A stretch of DNA of 64,000 bases from Ypsolopha sequella (taxonomy: Eukaryota; Arthropoda; Insecta; Lepidoptera; Ypsolophidae). The stretch's first letter is position 1, and the number at the start of each line of letters is the position of its first letter. The translations under genes and the position numbers were made by a program. The DNA lies in the NCBI GenBank assembly GCA_934047225.1, contig OW203983.1, positions 992,001 to 1,056,000 of the forward strand, read 5' to 3'. Below the pieces are notes generated by a model that saw nothing but the letters and a program-made list of their open reading frames with translations, ran no database searches and had not been told where the DNA came from. Shown here piece by piece: positions 31,089-43,200 of the stretch.

Positions 31089-34000
31089 TTGCGAGCATAG
31101 CGAGCGCGAAGCGCGAGCATGCGAGCTATATTATATAAAATTACAAAACGGTAACTGACTCACTGACTCATTGACATGGTAGTTTAGTTGGAAGGAGTGT
31201 TCTGGGGTGTTAGTGATGTATGTATGGAATGTTGGGTGTCTAATACTGAGTGGGGAAAAAATCAGACATTTGACATTTTTTGACATTTGACATGGGTTTT
31301 TGACATTTTAGTGAGGCGGGTCGTTGTATGGGATTTTGTATGGGAGTTTTGAAAAATTTCGCGAGTGAGTAGGCGAGCCCGAAGGGCGAGCCTACGAACG
31401 AGCACGAACGAGCACGCGAGCGCGAAGCGCGAGCGGGCGAAGTTCGTAGGGATGTACCTGGGTACTAGGGATGGGAAAAATTGACATTTTTGACAGAACG
31501 AGCCCGCGAGCGCGAAGCGCGAGCGGGCGAAGTTCGCCGGAACAAGCCCGCGAGCGCGAAGCGCGAGCGGGCGCAGTTCCTAGGGATGGCCCCGGTCACT
31601 AGGGATGGGAATTTTTTTTTTTTTCTAAAATTTGTTACAAAAAAATTTTGTTTTGGCTATATCTTCGGAACGGAAGGTGGTACAACCCTAGGGGTCGGAC
31701 CATAGGGTGCCAAAAAAGTTTCTTTTTTTTTTTTTTAATGTCAAAACTTTAACGGCCCGTATCTCCTAGACGGCTTGAGTTAGACCCATGTTGATGGGTG
31801 TCTAAGAAAAGGTCTCGCCGAGATCTAGCCCCCCCCGGTGTCAAAACTTCAACGGCCCGTATCTCCCAAACGGCTGGAGCTAGACCCATGTTCATGGTAC
31901 TCTAAGAAAAGGGCTCGGCGAGATCTTTCTGGAAATAAAATAAAAAAAAAAAAAAGTCGAAAAAAAAAAAAAATTTTTACGAAAACTTTGGTCGGCCATA
32001 TCTCCCGAACCGTAAGTCCTAGCGAGTTGCGGTTTCGACTTTAGTGATCGGTTCGCCGAGCGCTACCCGACCGCATAAAAGAATTTGACATTTGACATAA
32101 TTTGACATTTTTTTGACAGGTCCAAAAAAGTACTCCGATTCGCTTGAAACTCGGTATCCAGGAGTAAATGGGGTCGCTGATTACGAATTTGTTGTCAAAT
32201 TTGACACTCTTTGACAACCGACAGGGACTTTGACACTTTTTCGAAAAAAAAATGATCGGACGTTTCTTCGGATCTAACGGCGAGGCCGAAGGCCGAGCCT
32301 ACAAGTTTCTTTCCAGCGAGGCCGAAAAACGAGCATGGGAGGACGGAGAACGCGCCAGTGAGGCCGAAGGCCGAGCTGGCAGCGTTCGGAGTCCGAACAT
32401 GCGAGTTTTTCGGCCGAGCACGACACCGCGGCCACCAGAGCCATATCTGATGTCATCCTAGGGAGGCCGAAGGCCGACCCCGGAGGACGATTCCGGAGGA
32501 ATCGTCCGGAGGCCAAACAGTACCAAGCGGCGAGGCCGGAGGCCGAGCCTGTGAGGCCGAAGGCCGAACCGAGTATAAGCGAGGCCGATGAACGAACATA
32601 CGAGGCCGAAGGCCGAGTATGTGAGTTCATGAGGCCGAGTTCACATAACCCCGAGGGCATTACAATACCTTTTCACTTGGACATGTCTCCCGAACGGCTC
32701 AGGCTGGGCTTAGCGGGATTCAACTTCGTAGAAAGTTGGTTCAAGCATATTTAGACCGTTGACAGTTTGGACACTTGACAGCTGTCAGATGAAACATTTC
32801 GCGTAAAGGATCCCGGCGAGGCCGAAGGCCGAGCCTACAAGTGTCTTTATAGCGAGGCCGAAAAACGAGCATGTGAGGACGGAGAACGCGCCAGTGAGGC
32901 CGAAGGCCGAGCTGGCAGCGTTCGGAGTCCGAACATGCGAGTTTTTCGGCCGAGCACGACACCGCGGCCACCAGAGCCATATCTGATGTCATCCTAGGGA
33001 GGCCGAAGGCCGACCCCGGAGGACGATTCCGGAGGAATCGTCCGGAGGCCAAACAGTACCAAGCGGCGAGGCCGGAGGCCGAGCCTGTGAGGCCGAAGGC
33101 CGAACCGAGTATAAGCGAGGCCGATGAACGAACATACGAGGCCAAAGGCCGAGTATGTGAGTTCATGAGGCCGAGTTCACTTTACCCCGAGAGCTTTACA
33201 AGACAGTTTCACTTGGACGTATCTCCCAAACGTTTGAGATTGGGCTTAGCGGGATTCGACTACGTTGAATTGGTTCAAGCACATTTAGACCGTTGACAGT
33301 TTTGACACTTGACAGCTGTCAGAGGAAACATTTCACGTAACGGATCCCGGCGAGGCCGAAGGCCGAGCCTACAAGTATCTTTCAAGCGAGGCCGAAAAAC
33401 GAGCATGGGAGGACGGAGAACGCGCCAGTGAGGCCGAAGGCCGAACTGGCAGCGTTCGGAGTCCGAACATGCGAGTTTTTCGGCCGAGCACGACACCGCG
33501 GCTACCAGAGTCATATCTGATTTCATCCTAGGGAGGCCGAAGGCCGACCCCGGAGGACGATTCCGAAGGAATCGTCCGGAGGCCAAACAGTACCAAGCGG
33601 CGAGGCCGGAGGCCGTGCCTGTGAGGCCGAAGGCCGAACCGAGTATAAGCGAGGCCGATGAACGAACATACGAGGCCGAAGGCCGAGTATGTGAGTTCAT
33701 GAGGCCGAGTTCACTTAACCCCGGGAGCATTACAAGACAGTTTCTTTTGGACCTATCTCCCAAACGTTTGAGATTGGGCTTAGCGGGATTCGACTCCGTT
33801 GAAAGTTGGTTCCAGCACATTTCGACCGTGTACATTTTGGACCTTTGACAGCTGTCAGAGTACACGATAGCAAAATATTAGTCCACTTCAATTGAATCAA
33901 AGTTACCACACGTATTTCAACGCGCTATTACGGTTTCGACGATGACAATTTTGAAAACTGATCATGACCGATGACTTTTTTTCCCACCCGATCATGACCG

Positions 34001-34233
34001 ATGACATTTCGTGATACAATTGACTTCTGCCCATTACTTGAATGTCGTCTGATCACCTGTTTCAACTCAATTTCAAACGTGTTTTTTACTCGATACCTTT
34101 TCCTGTCACGTTAACGAAAAAGTTACAACAACAACTAAATGCAACAACAACAAACAACAATAACGAAGCCCAACCAAGAACAATTACAACTCACGCGGGC
34201 TGCCTGCAGCCCGCGCACCACGCAAAACACTAG
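31089..34233 (+). mobile_element. Helitron-like array unit 4 (3145 bp)
   Basis: Three subrepeats (32280, 32815, 33349). In the third the GATTCC hairpin loop is GAA instead of GGA (33565-33567), still a GNA loop; in the second one GGCC hairpin has an AAA loop (about 33145), an exception. CTAG ends at 34233 and is directly followed by TC. Same body as units 8 and 13. Confidence 0.8.
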
Positions 34234-37200
34234 TCTATATATTATAAAGATACAAAACCGTCACTCACTGACTCACTGATTGACATGGTAGTTTAGTTGG
34301 AAGGAGTTGTCTGACATTGTAGTAATGTATGAATACAATGTCAGGTGTCTAATACTGACTGGGGAAAAATTATGACATTTGACATTTTTTGACATTTGAC
34401 ATTTTTATGTCAATTCTTGTGGAAAGTGGCAGAATGTATGGGGATTTGTATGGGATTTTTGCGAAAATTTTTTTTTATTGGAACGAGCACGCGAGCGCGA
34501 AGCGCGAGCGTGCGAGTTCCTATGGACATGTCCAGCCACTAGGGATGTACCTACTTTGACATTTTTGACATTTTTTTGACATTTTCTTATATCTCCCGAA
34601 CCGCTGGTCCTAGCGAGTTGCGGTTTGGACTATAGTGATGGGCTCGTCATAGGGGTTTGTATAGGGATGTCCCCCGGCACTAGGGATGGGACATTTTTTT
34701 TTTTTTTATAAATTTACTACAAAAAAATTTTGTTTTGGCCATATCTTCGGAACGGAAGGTGGTACAACACTAAGGGTCGGCTCATAGGGTGCCAAAAAAG
34801 TTTCTTTTTTTTTTTTAATGTCAAAACTTTAACCGACCGTATCTCCTAGACGGCTTGAGTTAGACCCATGTTGATGGGTGTCTAAGAAAAGGTCTCGCCG
34901 AGATCTAGCCCCCCCCGGTGTCAAAACTTTAACCGCCCGTATCTCCCAAACGGCTGAAGCTAGACCCATGTTCATGGTACTCTAAGAAAAGGGCTCGGCG
35001 AGATCTTTCTGGAAATAAAATAAAAAAAAAAAAAAGTCGAAAAAAAAAAAAATTTTTTACAAAAACTTTGGTCGGCCATATCTCCCGAACCGTAAGTCCT
35101 AGCGAGTTGCGGTTTCGACTTTAGCGATCGGTTGGCCGAGCGCTACCCGACCGCATAAAAAAATTTGACATTTGACATAATTTGACATTTTTTTGACAGG
35201 TCCAAAAAAGTGCTCCGATTCGCTTGAAACTCGGTTTACAGGAGTAAATGGGGTCGCTTATTACGAATCCACTGTCAAATTTGACACTTTTTGACAACCG
35301 ACAGGGATTTTGACACTTTTTCGAAAAAAAATTGATCGGACATTTCTTCGGATCTAACGGCGAGGCCGAAGGCCGAGCTTACAACTGTCTTTCCAGCGAG
35401 GCCGAAAAACGAGCATGTGAGGACGGAGAACGCGCCAGTGAGGCCGAAGGCCGAGCTGGCAGCGTTCGGAGTCCGAACATGCTCGTTTTTCGGCCGAGCA
35501 CGACACCGCGGCCACCAGAGTCATATCTGATGTCATCCTAGGGAGGCCGAAGGCCGACCCCGGAGGACGATTCCGGAGGAATCGTCCGGAGGCCAAACAG
35601 TACCAAGCGGCGAGGCCGGAGGCCGAGCCTGTGAGGCCGAAGGCCGAACCGAGTACAAGCGAGGCCGATGAACGAACATACGAGGCCGAAGGCCGAGTAT
35701 GTGAGTTCATGAGGCCGAGTTCACATAACCCCGGGGGCATTACAAGACAGTTTCTTTTGGACCTATCTCCTAAACGTTTGAGATTGGGCTTAGCGGGATT
35801 CGACTACGTTGAATTGGTTCAAGCACATTTAGACCGTTGACAGTTTGGACACTTGACAGCTGTCAGAGGAAACATTTCGCGTAAACGATCCCGGCGAGGC
35901 CGAAGGCCGAGCCTACAAGTGTCTTTATAGCGAGGCCGAAAAACGAGCATGGGAGGACGGAGAACGCGCCAGTGAGGCCGAAGGCCGAGCTGGCAGCGTT
36001 CGGAGTCCGAACATGCGAGTTTTTCGGCCGAGCACGACACCGCGGCTACCAGAGCCATATCTGATGTCATCCTAGGGAGGCCGAAGGCCGACCCCGGAGG
36101 ACGATTCCGGAGGAATCATCCGGAGGCCAAACAGTACCAAGCGGCGAGGCCGGAGGCCGAGCCTGTGAGGCCGAAGGCCGAACCGAGTATAAGCGAGGCC
36201 GAAGGCCGAGTATGTGAGTTCATGAGGCCGAGTTCACATAACCCCGGGGGCATTACAATACCGTTTCACTTGGACATGTCTCCCGAACGGCTGAGGCTGG
36301 GCTTAGCGGGATTCAACTTCGTAGAAAGTTGGTTCAAGCACATTTAGACCGTTGACAGTTTGGACACTTGACAGCTGTCAGAGGAAACATTTCGCGTAAA
36401 CGATCCCGGCGAGGCCGAAGGCCGAGCCTACAAGTGTCTTTATAGCGAGGCCGAAAAACGAGCATGGGAGGACGGAGAACGCGCCAGTGAGGCCGAAGGC
36501 CGAGCTGGCAGCGTTCGGAGTCCGAACATGCGAGTTTTTCGGCCGAGCACGACACCGCGGCCACCAGAGTCATATCTGATGTCATTCTAGGGAGGCCGAA
36601 GGCCGACCCCAGAGGACGATTCCGGAGGAATCGTCCGGAGGCCAAACAGTACCAAGCGGCGAGGCCGGAGGCCGAGCCTGTGAGGCCGAAGGCCGAACCG
36701 AGTATAAGCGAGGCCGATGAACGAACATACGAGGCCGAAGGCCGAGTATGTGAGTTCATGAGGCCGAGTTCACATAACCCCGGGGGCATTACAATACCGT
36801 TTCACTTGGACATGTCTCCCGAACGGCTGAGGCTGGGCTTAGCGGGATTCAACTTCGTAGAAAGTTGGTTCAAGCACATTTAGACCGTTGACAGTTTGGA
36901 CACTTGACAGCTGTCAGAGGAAACATTTCGCGTAAACGATCCCGGCGAGGCCGAAGGCCGAGCCTACAAGTGTCTTTCTAGCGAGGCCGAAAAACGAGCA
37001 TGGGAGGACGGAGAACGCGCCAGTGAGGCCGAAGGCCGAGCTGGCAGCGTTCGGAGTCCGAACATGCGAGTTTTTCGGCCGAGCACGACACCGCGGCTAC
37101 CAGAGTCATATCTGACGTCATTCTAGGGAGGCCGAAGGCCGACCCCGGAGGACGATTCCGGAGGAATCGTCCGGAGGCCAGACAGTACCAAGCGGCGAGG

Positions 37201-37826
37201 CCGGAGGCCGAGCCTGTGAGGCCGAAGGCCGAACCGAGTATAAGCGAGGCCGATGAACGAACATACGAGGCCGAAGGCCGAGTATGTGAGTTCGTGAGGC
37301 CGAGTTCACTTAACCCCGGGAGCATTACAAGACTGTTTCTTTTGGACCTATTTCGCAAACGTTTGAAATTGGGCTTAGCGGGATTCGACTCCGTTGAAAG
37401 TTGGTTCCAGCACATTTCGACCGTGTACATTTTGGACCTTTGACAACTGTCAGAGTACACAATAGCAAAATATTAGTCCACTTCAATGGAATCAAAGTTA
37501 CCACACGTATTTCAACGCGCTATTACGGTTACGACGATGACAATTTTGAAAACTGATCACGACCGATGAGTTTTTTTCCCACCCGATCATGACCGATGAC
37601 ATTTCGTGATACAATTGACTTCTGCCCATTACTTGAATGTCGTCTGATCACCTGTTTCAACACAATTTCAAACGTGTTTTTTACTCGATACCTTATCCTG
37701 TCACGTTAACGAAAAAGTTACAACAACAACTAAATGCAACAACCAACAACAACAAATAGAGTACAACAAGGAACAATTACAACTCACGCGGGCTGCCTGC
37801 AGCCCGCGCACCACGCAAAACACTAG
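34234..37826 (+). mobile_element. Helitron-like array unit 5 (3593 bp), canonical TC 5' end
   Basis: Starts TCTATATATTATAAAG right after CTAG, with no GC linker; the first 450 bp belong to a diverged subfamily shared with unit 15 (TCTGACATTGTAGT, GTCAATTCTTGTGG). A perfect three-tier hairpin lies at 34480-34520 (GGAAC/GTTCC, GCACGC/GCGTGC, GCGC/GCGC). Four subrepeats (35359, 35893, 36408, 36944); the second lost 21 bp of a hairpin arm between GAGGCC direct repeats near 36195. Confidence 0.85.
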
Positions 37827-40272
37827 TTGCGAGCATAGCGAGCGCGAAGCGCGAGCATGCGAGCTATATTATATAAAATTACAAAACGGTAACTGACTGA
37901 CTGACTCATTGACATGGTAGTTTAGTTGGAAGGAGTCGTTTGGGGTGGTAGTGATGTATGTATGGAATGTTGGGTGTCTAATACTGAGTGGGGAAAAACC
38001 TCGACATTTGACATTTTTTGACATTTGACATGGGTTTTTGACATTTTAGTGAGGCGGGTCGTTGTATGGGATTTTGTATGGGAGTTTTGCGAATGAGTAG
38101 GCGAGCCCGAAGGGCGAGCCTACGAACGAGCACGAACGAGCACGCGAGCGCGAAGCGCGAGCGGGCGAAGTTCGTAGGGATGTACCTGGGTACTAGGGAT
38201 GGGAAAAATTGATATTTTTGACAGAACGAGCCCGCGAGCGCGAAGCGCGAGCGGGCGAAGTTCGCCGGAACAAGCCCGCGAGCGCGAAGCGCGAGCGGGC
38301 GCAGTTCCTAGGGATGGCCCCGGTCACTAGGGATGGGAATTTTTTTTTTTTTCTAAAATTTGTTACAAAAAAATTTTGTTTTGGCTATATCTTCGGAACG
38401 GAAGGTGGTACAACCCTAGGGGTCGGACCATAGGGTGCCAAAAAAGTTTCTTTTTTTTTTTTTAATGTCAAAACTTTAACGGCCCGTATCTCCTAGACGG
38501 CTTGAGTTAGACCCATGTTGATGGGTGTCTAAGAAAAGGTCTCGCCGAGATCTAGCCCCCCCCGGTGTCAAAACTTTAACGGCCCGTATCTCCCAAACGG
38601 CTGGAGCTAGACCCATGTTCATGGTACTCTAAGAAAAGGGCTCGGCGAGATCTTTCTGGATATAAAATAAAAAAAAAAAAAAGTCGAAAAAAAAAAAAAT
38701 TTTTTTACGAAAACTTTGGTCGGTCATATCTCCCGAACCGTAAGTCCTAGCGAGTTGCGGTTTCAACTTTAGTGATTGGTTCGCCGAGCGCTACCCGACC
38801 GCATAAAAAAAATTGACATTTGACATAATTTGACATTTTTTTGACATGTCCAAAAAAGTGCTCCGATTCGCCTGAAACTCGGTATCAAGGGGCAGGTGGG
38901 GTCGCTGATTACGAATCCACTTTCAAATTTGACACATTTTGACAACCGACAGGGACTTTGACACTTTTTCGAAAAAAAAAATGATCGGACGTTTCTTCGG
39001 CCGAGCACGACATCGCAGCCACCAGAGTCATATCTGATGTCATCCTAGGGAGGCCGAAGGCCGACCCCGGAGGACGATTCCGGAGGCCAAACAGTACCAA
39101 GCGGCGAGGCCGGAGGCCGAGCCTGTGAGGCCGAAGGCCGAACCGAGTATAAGCGAGGCCGATGAACGAACATACGAGGCCGAAGGCCGAGTATGTGAGT
39201 TCATGAGGCCGAGTTCACTTGACCCCGGGAGCATTACAAGACAGTTTCACTTGGACGTATCTCCCAAACGTTTGAGATTGGGCTTAGCGGTATTCAACTT
39301 CGTAGAAAATTGGTTCAAGCACATTTCGACCGTTGACAGTTTGGACACTTGACAGCTGTCAGAGGAAACATTTCAAGTAACGGATCCCGGCGAGGCCGAA
39401 GGCCGAGCCTACAAGTGTCTATATAGCGAGGCCGAAAAACGAGCATGTGAGGACGGAGAACGCGCCAGTGAGGCCGAAGGCCGAACTGGCAGCGTTCGGA
39501 GTCCGAACATGCGAGTTTTTCGGCCGAGCACAACACCGCGGCTACCAGAGTCATATCTGATGTCATCCTAGGGAGGCCGAAGGCCGACCCCGGAGGACGA
39601 TTCCGGAGGAATCGTCCGGAGGCCAAACAGTACCAAGCGGCGAGGCCGGAGGCCGAGCCTGTGAGGCCGAAGGCCGAACCGAGTATAAGCGAGGCCGATG
39701 AACGAACATACGAGGCCGAAGGCCGAGTATGTGAGTTCATGAGGCCGAGTTCACTTTACCCCGAGAGCATTACAAGACAGTTTATTTTGGACCTATCTCG
39801 CAAACGTTTGAGCTTGGGCTTAGCGGGATTCGACTCCGTTGAAAGTTGGTTCCAGCACATTTCGACCGTGTACATTTTGAACCTTTGACAGCTGTCAGAG
39901 TACACAAAAGCAAAATATTAGTTCACTTCAATTTAATCAAAGTTACCACACGTATTTCAACGCGCTGTTACGGTTACGACGATGTCAATTTTGAAAACTG
40001 ATCATGACCGATGACTTTTTTTCCCACCCGATCATGACCGATGACATTTCGTGATACAATTGACTTCTGCCCATTACTTGAATGTCGTCTGATCACCTGT
40101 TTCAACTCAATTTCAAACGTGTTTTTTACTCGATACCTTTTTCTGTCACGTTAACGAAAAAGTTACAACAACAACTAAATGCAACAACAACCAACAACGT
40201 ATACAAGTCCAACCAAGAACAATTACAACTCACGCGGGCTGCCTGCAGCCCGCGCACCACGCAAAACACTAG
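37827..40272 (+). mobile_element. Helitron-like array unit 6 (2446 bp), internally deleted
   Basis: The first subrepeat lacks its 5' half: the break at 38996-39000 is in TTCGG, shared by both flanks. The GATTCC hairpin at about 39070 lost 13 bp, one whole arm, between CCGGAGG direct repeats. The second subrepeat (39389) is complete. A small deletion also removes AAAAATTTCGCGAG near 38088. Confidence 0.8.
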
Positions 40273-43200
40273 TTGCGAGCATAGCGAGCGCGAAGCGCGA
40301 GCATGCGAGCTATATTATATAAAATTACAAAACGGTAACTGACTGACTGACTGACTGACATGGTTGTTTAGTTGGAAGGAGTCCTTTGGGATGGTAGTGA
40401 TGTATGTATGGAATGTTGGGTGTCTAATACTGAGTGGGGAAAAAATCAGACATTTGACATTTTTTGACATTTGACATGGGTTTTTGACATTTTAGTGAGG
40501 CGGGTCGTTGTATGGGATTTTGTATGGGAGTTTGGAAAAATTTCGCGAGTGAGTAGGCGAGCCCGAAGGGCGAGCCTACGAACGAGCACGAACGAGCACG
40601 CGAGCGCGAAGCGCGAGCGGGCGAAGTTCGTAGGGATGTACCTGGGTACTAGGGATGGGAAAAATTGACATTTTTGACATTATTGACAGAACGAGCCCGC
40701 GAGCGCGAAGCGCGAGCGGGCGCAGTTCCTAGGGATGGCCCCGGTCACTAGGGATGGGAATTTTTTTTTTTTTCTAAAATTTGTTACAAAAAAATTTTGT
40801 TTTGGCTATATCTTCGGAACGGAAGGTGGTACAACCCTAGGGGTCGGACCATAGGGTGCCAAAAAAGTTTCTTTTTTTTTTTTAATGTCAAAACTTTAAC
40901 GGCCCGTATCTCCTAGACGGCTTGAGTTAGACCCATGTTGATGGGTGTCTAAGAAAAGGTCTCGCCGAGATCTAGCCCCCCCCGGTGTCAAAACTTCAAC
41001 GGCCCGTATCTCCCAAACGGCTGGAGCTAGACCCATGTTCATGGTACTCTAAGAAAAGGGCTCGGCGAGATCTTTCTGGAAATAAAATAAAAAAAAAAAA
41101 AGTCGAAAAAAAAAAAAAATTTTTACGAAAACTTTGGTCGGCCATATCTCCCGAACCGTAAGTCCTAGCGAGTTGCGGTTTCGACTTTAGTGATCGGTTC
41201 GCCGAGCGCTACCCGACCGCATAAAAGAATTTGACATTTGACATAATTTGACATTTTTTTGACAGGTCCAAAAAAGTACTCCGATTCGCTTGAAACTCGG
41301 TATCCAGGAGTAAATGGGGTCGCTGATTACGAATTTGTTGTCAAATTTGACACTCTTTGACAACCGACAGGGACTTTGACACTTTTTCGAAAAAAAAATG
41401 ATCGGACGTTTCTTCGGATCTAACGGCGAGGCCGAAGGCCGAGCCTACAAGTGTCTTTACAGCGAGGCTGAAAAACGAGCATGTGAGGACGGAGAACGCG
41501 CCAGCGAGGCCGAAGGCCGAGCTGGCAGCGTTCGGAGTCCGAACATGCTCGTTTTTTGGCCGAGCACGACACCGCGGCCACCAGAGTCATATCTGATGCC
41601 ATTCTAGGGAGGCCGAAGGCCGACCCCGGAGGACGATTCCGGAGGAATCGTCCGGAGGCCAAACAGTACCAAGCGGCGAGGCCGGAGGCCGAGCCTGTGA
41701 GGCCGAAGGCCGAACCGAGTATAAGCGAGGCCGATGAACGAACATACGAGGCCGAAGGCCGAGTATGTGAGTTCATGAGGCCGAGTTCACATAACCCCGG
41801 GGGCATTACAATACTGTTTCACTTGGACATGTCTCCCGAACGGCTGAGGCTGGGCTTAGCGGGATTCAAGTTGATTCAGATTCAAAGTTGGTTCAAGCAC
41901 ATTTCGACCGTTGACAGTTTGGACACTTGACAGCTGTCAGAGGAAACATTTCACGTAACGGATCCCGGCGAGGCCGAAGGCCGAGCCTACAAGTGTCTTT
42001 ATAGCGAGGCCGAAAAACGAGCATGGGAGGACGGAGAACGCGCCAGCGAGGCCGAAGGCCGAGCTGGCAGCGTTCGAAGTCCGAACATGCGAGTTTTTCG
42101 GCCGAGCACGACACCGCGGCTACCAGAGCCATATCTGACGTCACCCTAGGGAGGCCGAAGGCCGACCCCGGAGGACGATTCCGGAGGAATCGTCCGGAGG
42201 CCAAACAGTACCAAGCGGCGAGGCCGGAGGCCGAGCCTGTGAGGCCGAAGGCCGAACCGAGTATAAGCGAGGCCGATGAACGAACATACGAGGCCGAAGG
42301 CCGAGTATGTGAGTTCATGAGGCCGAGTTCACTTTACCCCGAGAGCATTACAAGACTGTTTCTTTTGGACCTATCTCCTAAACGTTTGAGATTGGGCTTA
42401 GCGGGATTTGACTACGTTGAATTGGTTCAAGCACATTACGACCGTTGACAGTTTGGACACTTGACAGCTGTCAGAGGAAACATTTCGCGTAACGGATCCC
42501 GGCGAGGCCGAAGGCCGAGCCTACAAGTGTCTTTCTAGCGAGGCCGAAAAACGAGCATGGGAGGACGGAGAACGCGCCAGTGAGGCCGAAGGCCGAACTG
42601 GCAGCGTTCGGAGTCCGAACATGCGAGTTTTTCGGCCAAACACGACACCGCGGCTACCAGAGTCATATCTGATGTCATCCTAGGGAGGCCGAAGGCCGAC
42701 CCCGGAGGACGATTCCGGAGGAATCGTCCGGAGGCCAAACAGTACCAAGCGGCGAGGCCGGAGGCCGAGCCTGTGAGGCCGAAGGCCGAACCGAGTATAA
42801 GCGAGGCCGATGAACGAACATACGAGGCCGAAGGCCGAGTATGTGAGTTCATGAGGCCGAGTTCACATAACCCCGAGATCGTTACAAGACAGTTTCTTTT
42901 GGATCTATCTCGCAAACGTTTGGGATTGGGCTTAGCGGGATTCGACTCCGTTGAAAGTTTGTTCAAGCACATTTCGACCGTGTACATTTTGGACTTTTGA
43001 CAGCTGTCAGAGTAAACAATAGCAAAATATTAGTCCACTTCAATTGAATCAAAGTTACCACACGTATTTCAACGCGCTATTACGGTTACGACGATGACAA
43101 TTTTGAAAACTGATCATGACCGATGACTTTTTTTCCCACCCGATCATGACCGATGACATTTCGTGATACAATTGACTTCTGCCCATTACTTGAATGTCGT

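Larger units (their letters stand above)
22635..34234 (+). repeat. 11.6 kb higher-order repeat, copy 1 (units 1-4)
   Basis: Pairs with 49132-60731 at a constant offset of 26,497 bp. The left break is in AGTAACAATAGCG within the tail of the preceding unit; the right break is exactly at CTAGT. No net insertion or deletion occurs in 11.6 kb despite many A and T runs of 10-15 bases. Confidence 0.85.
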
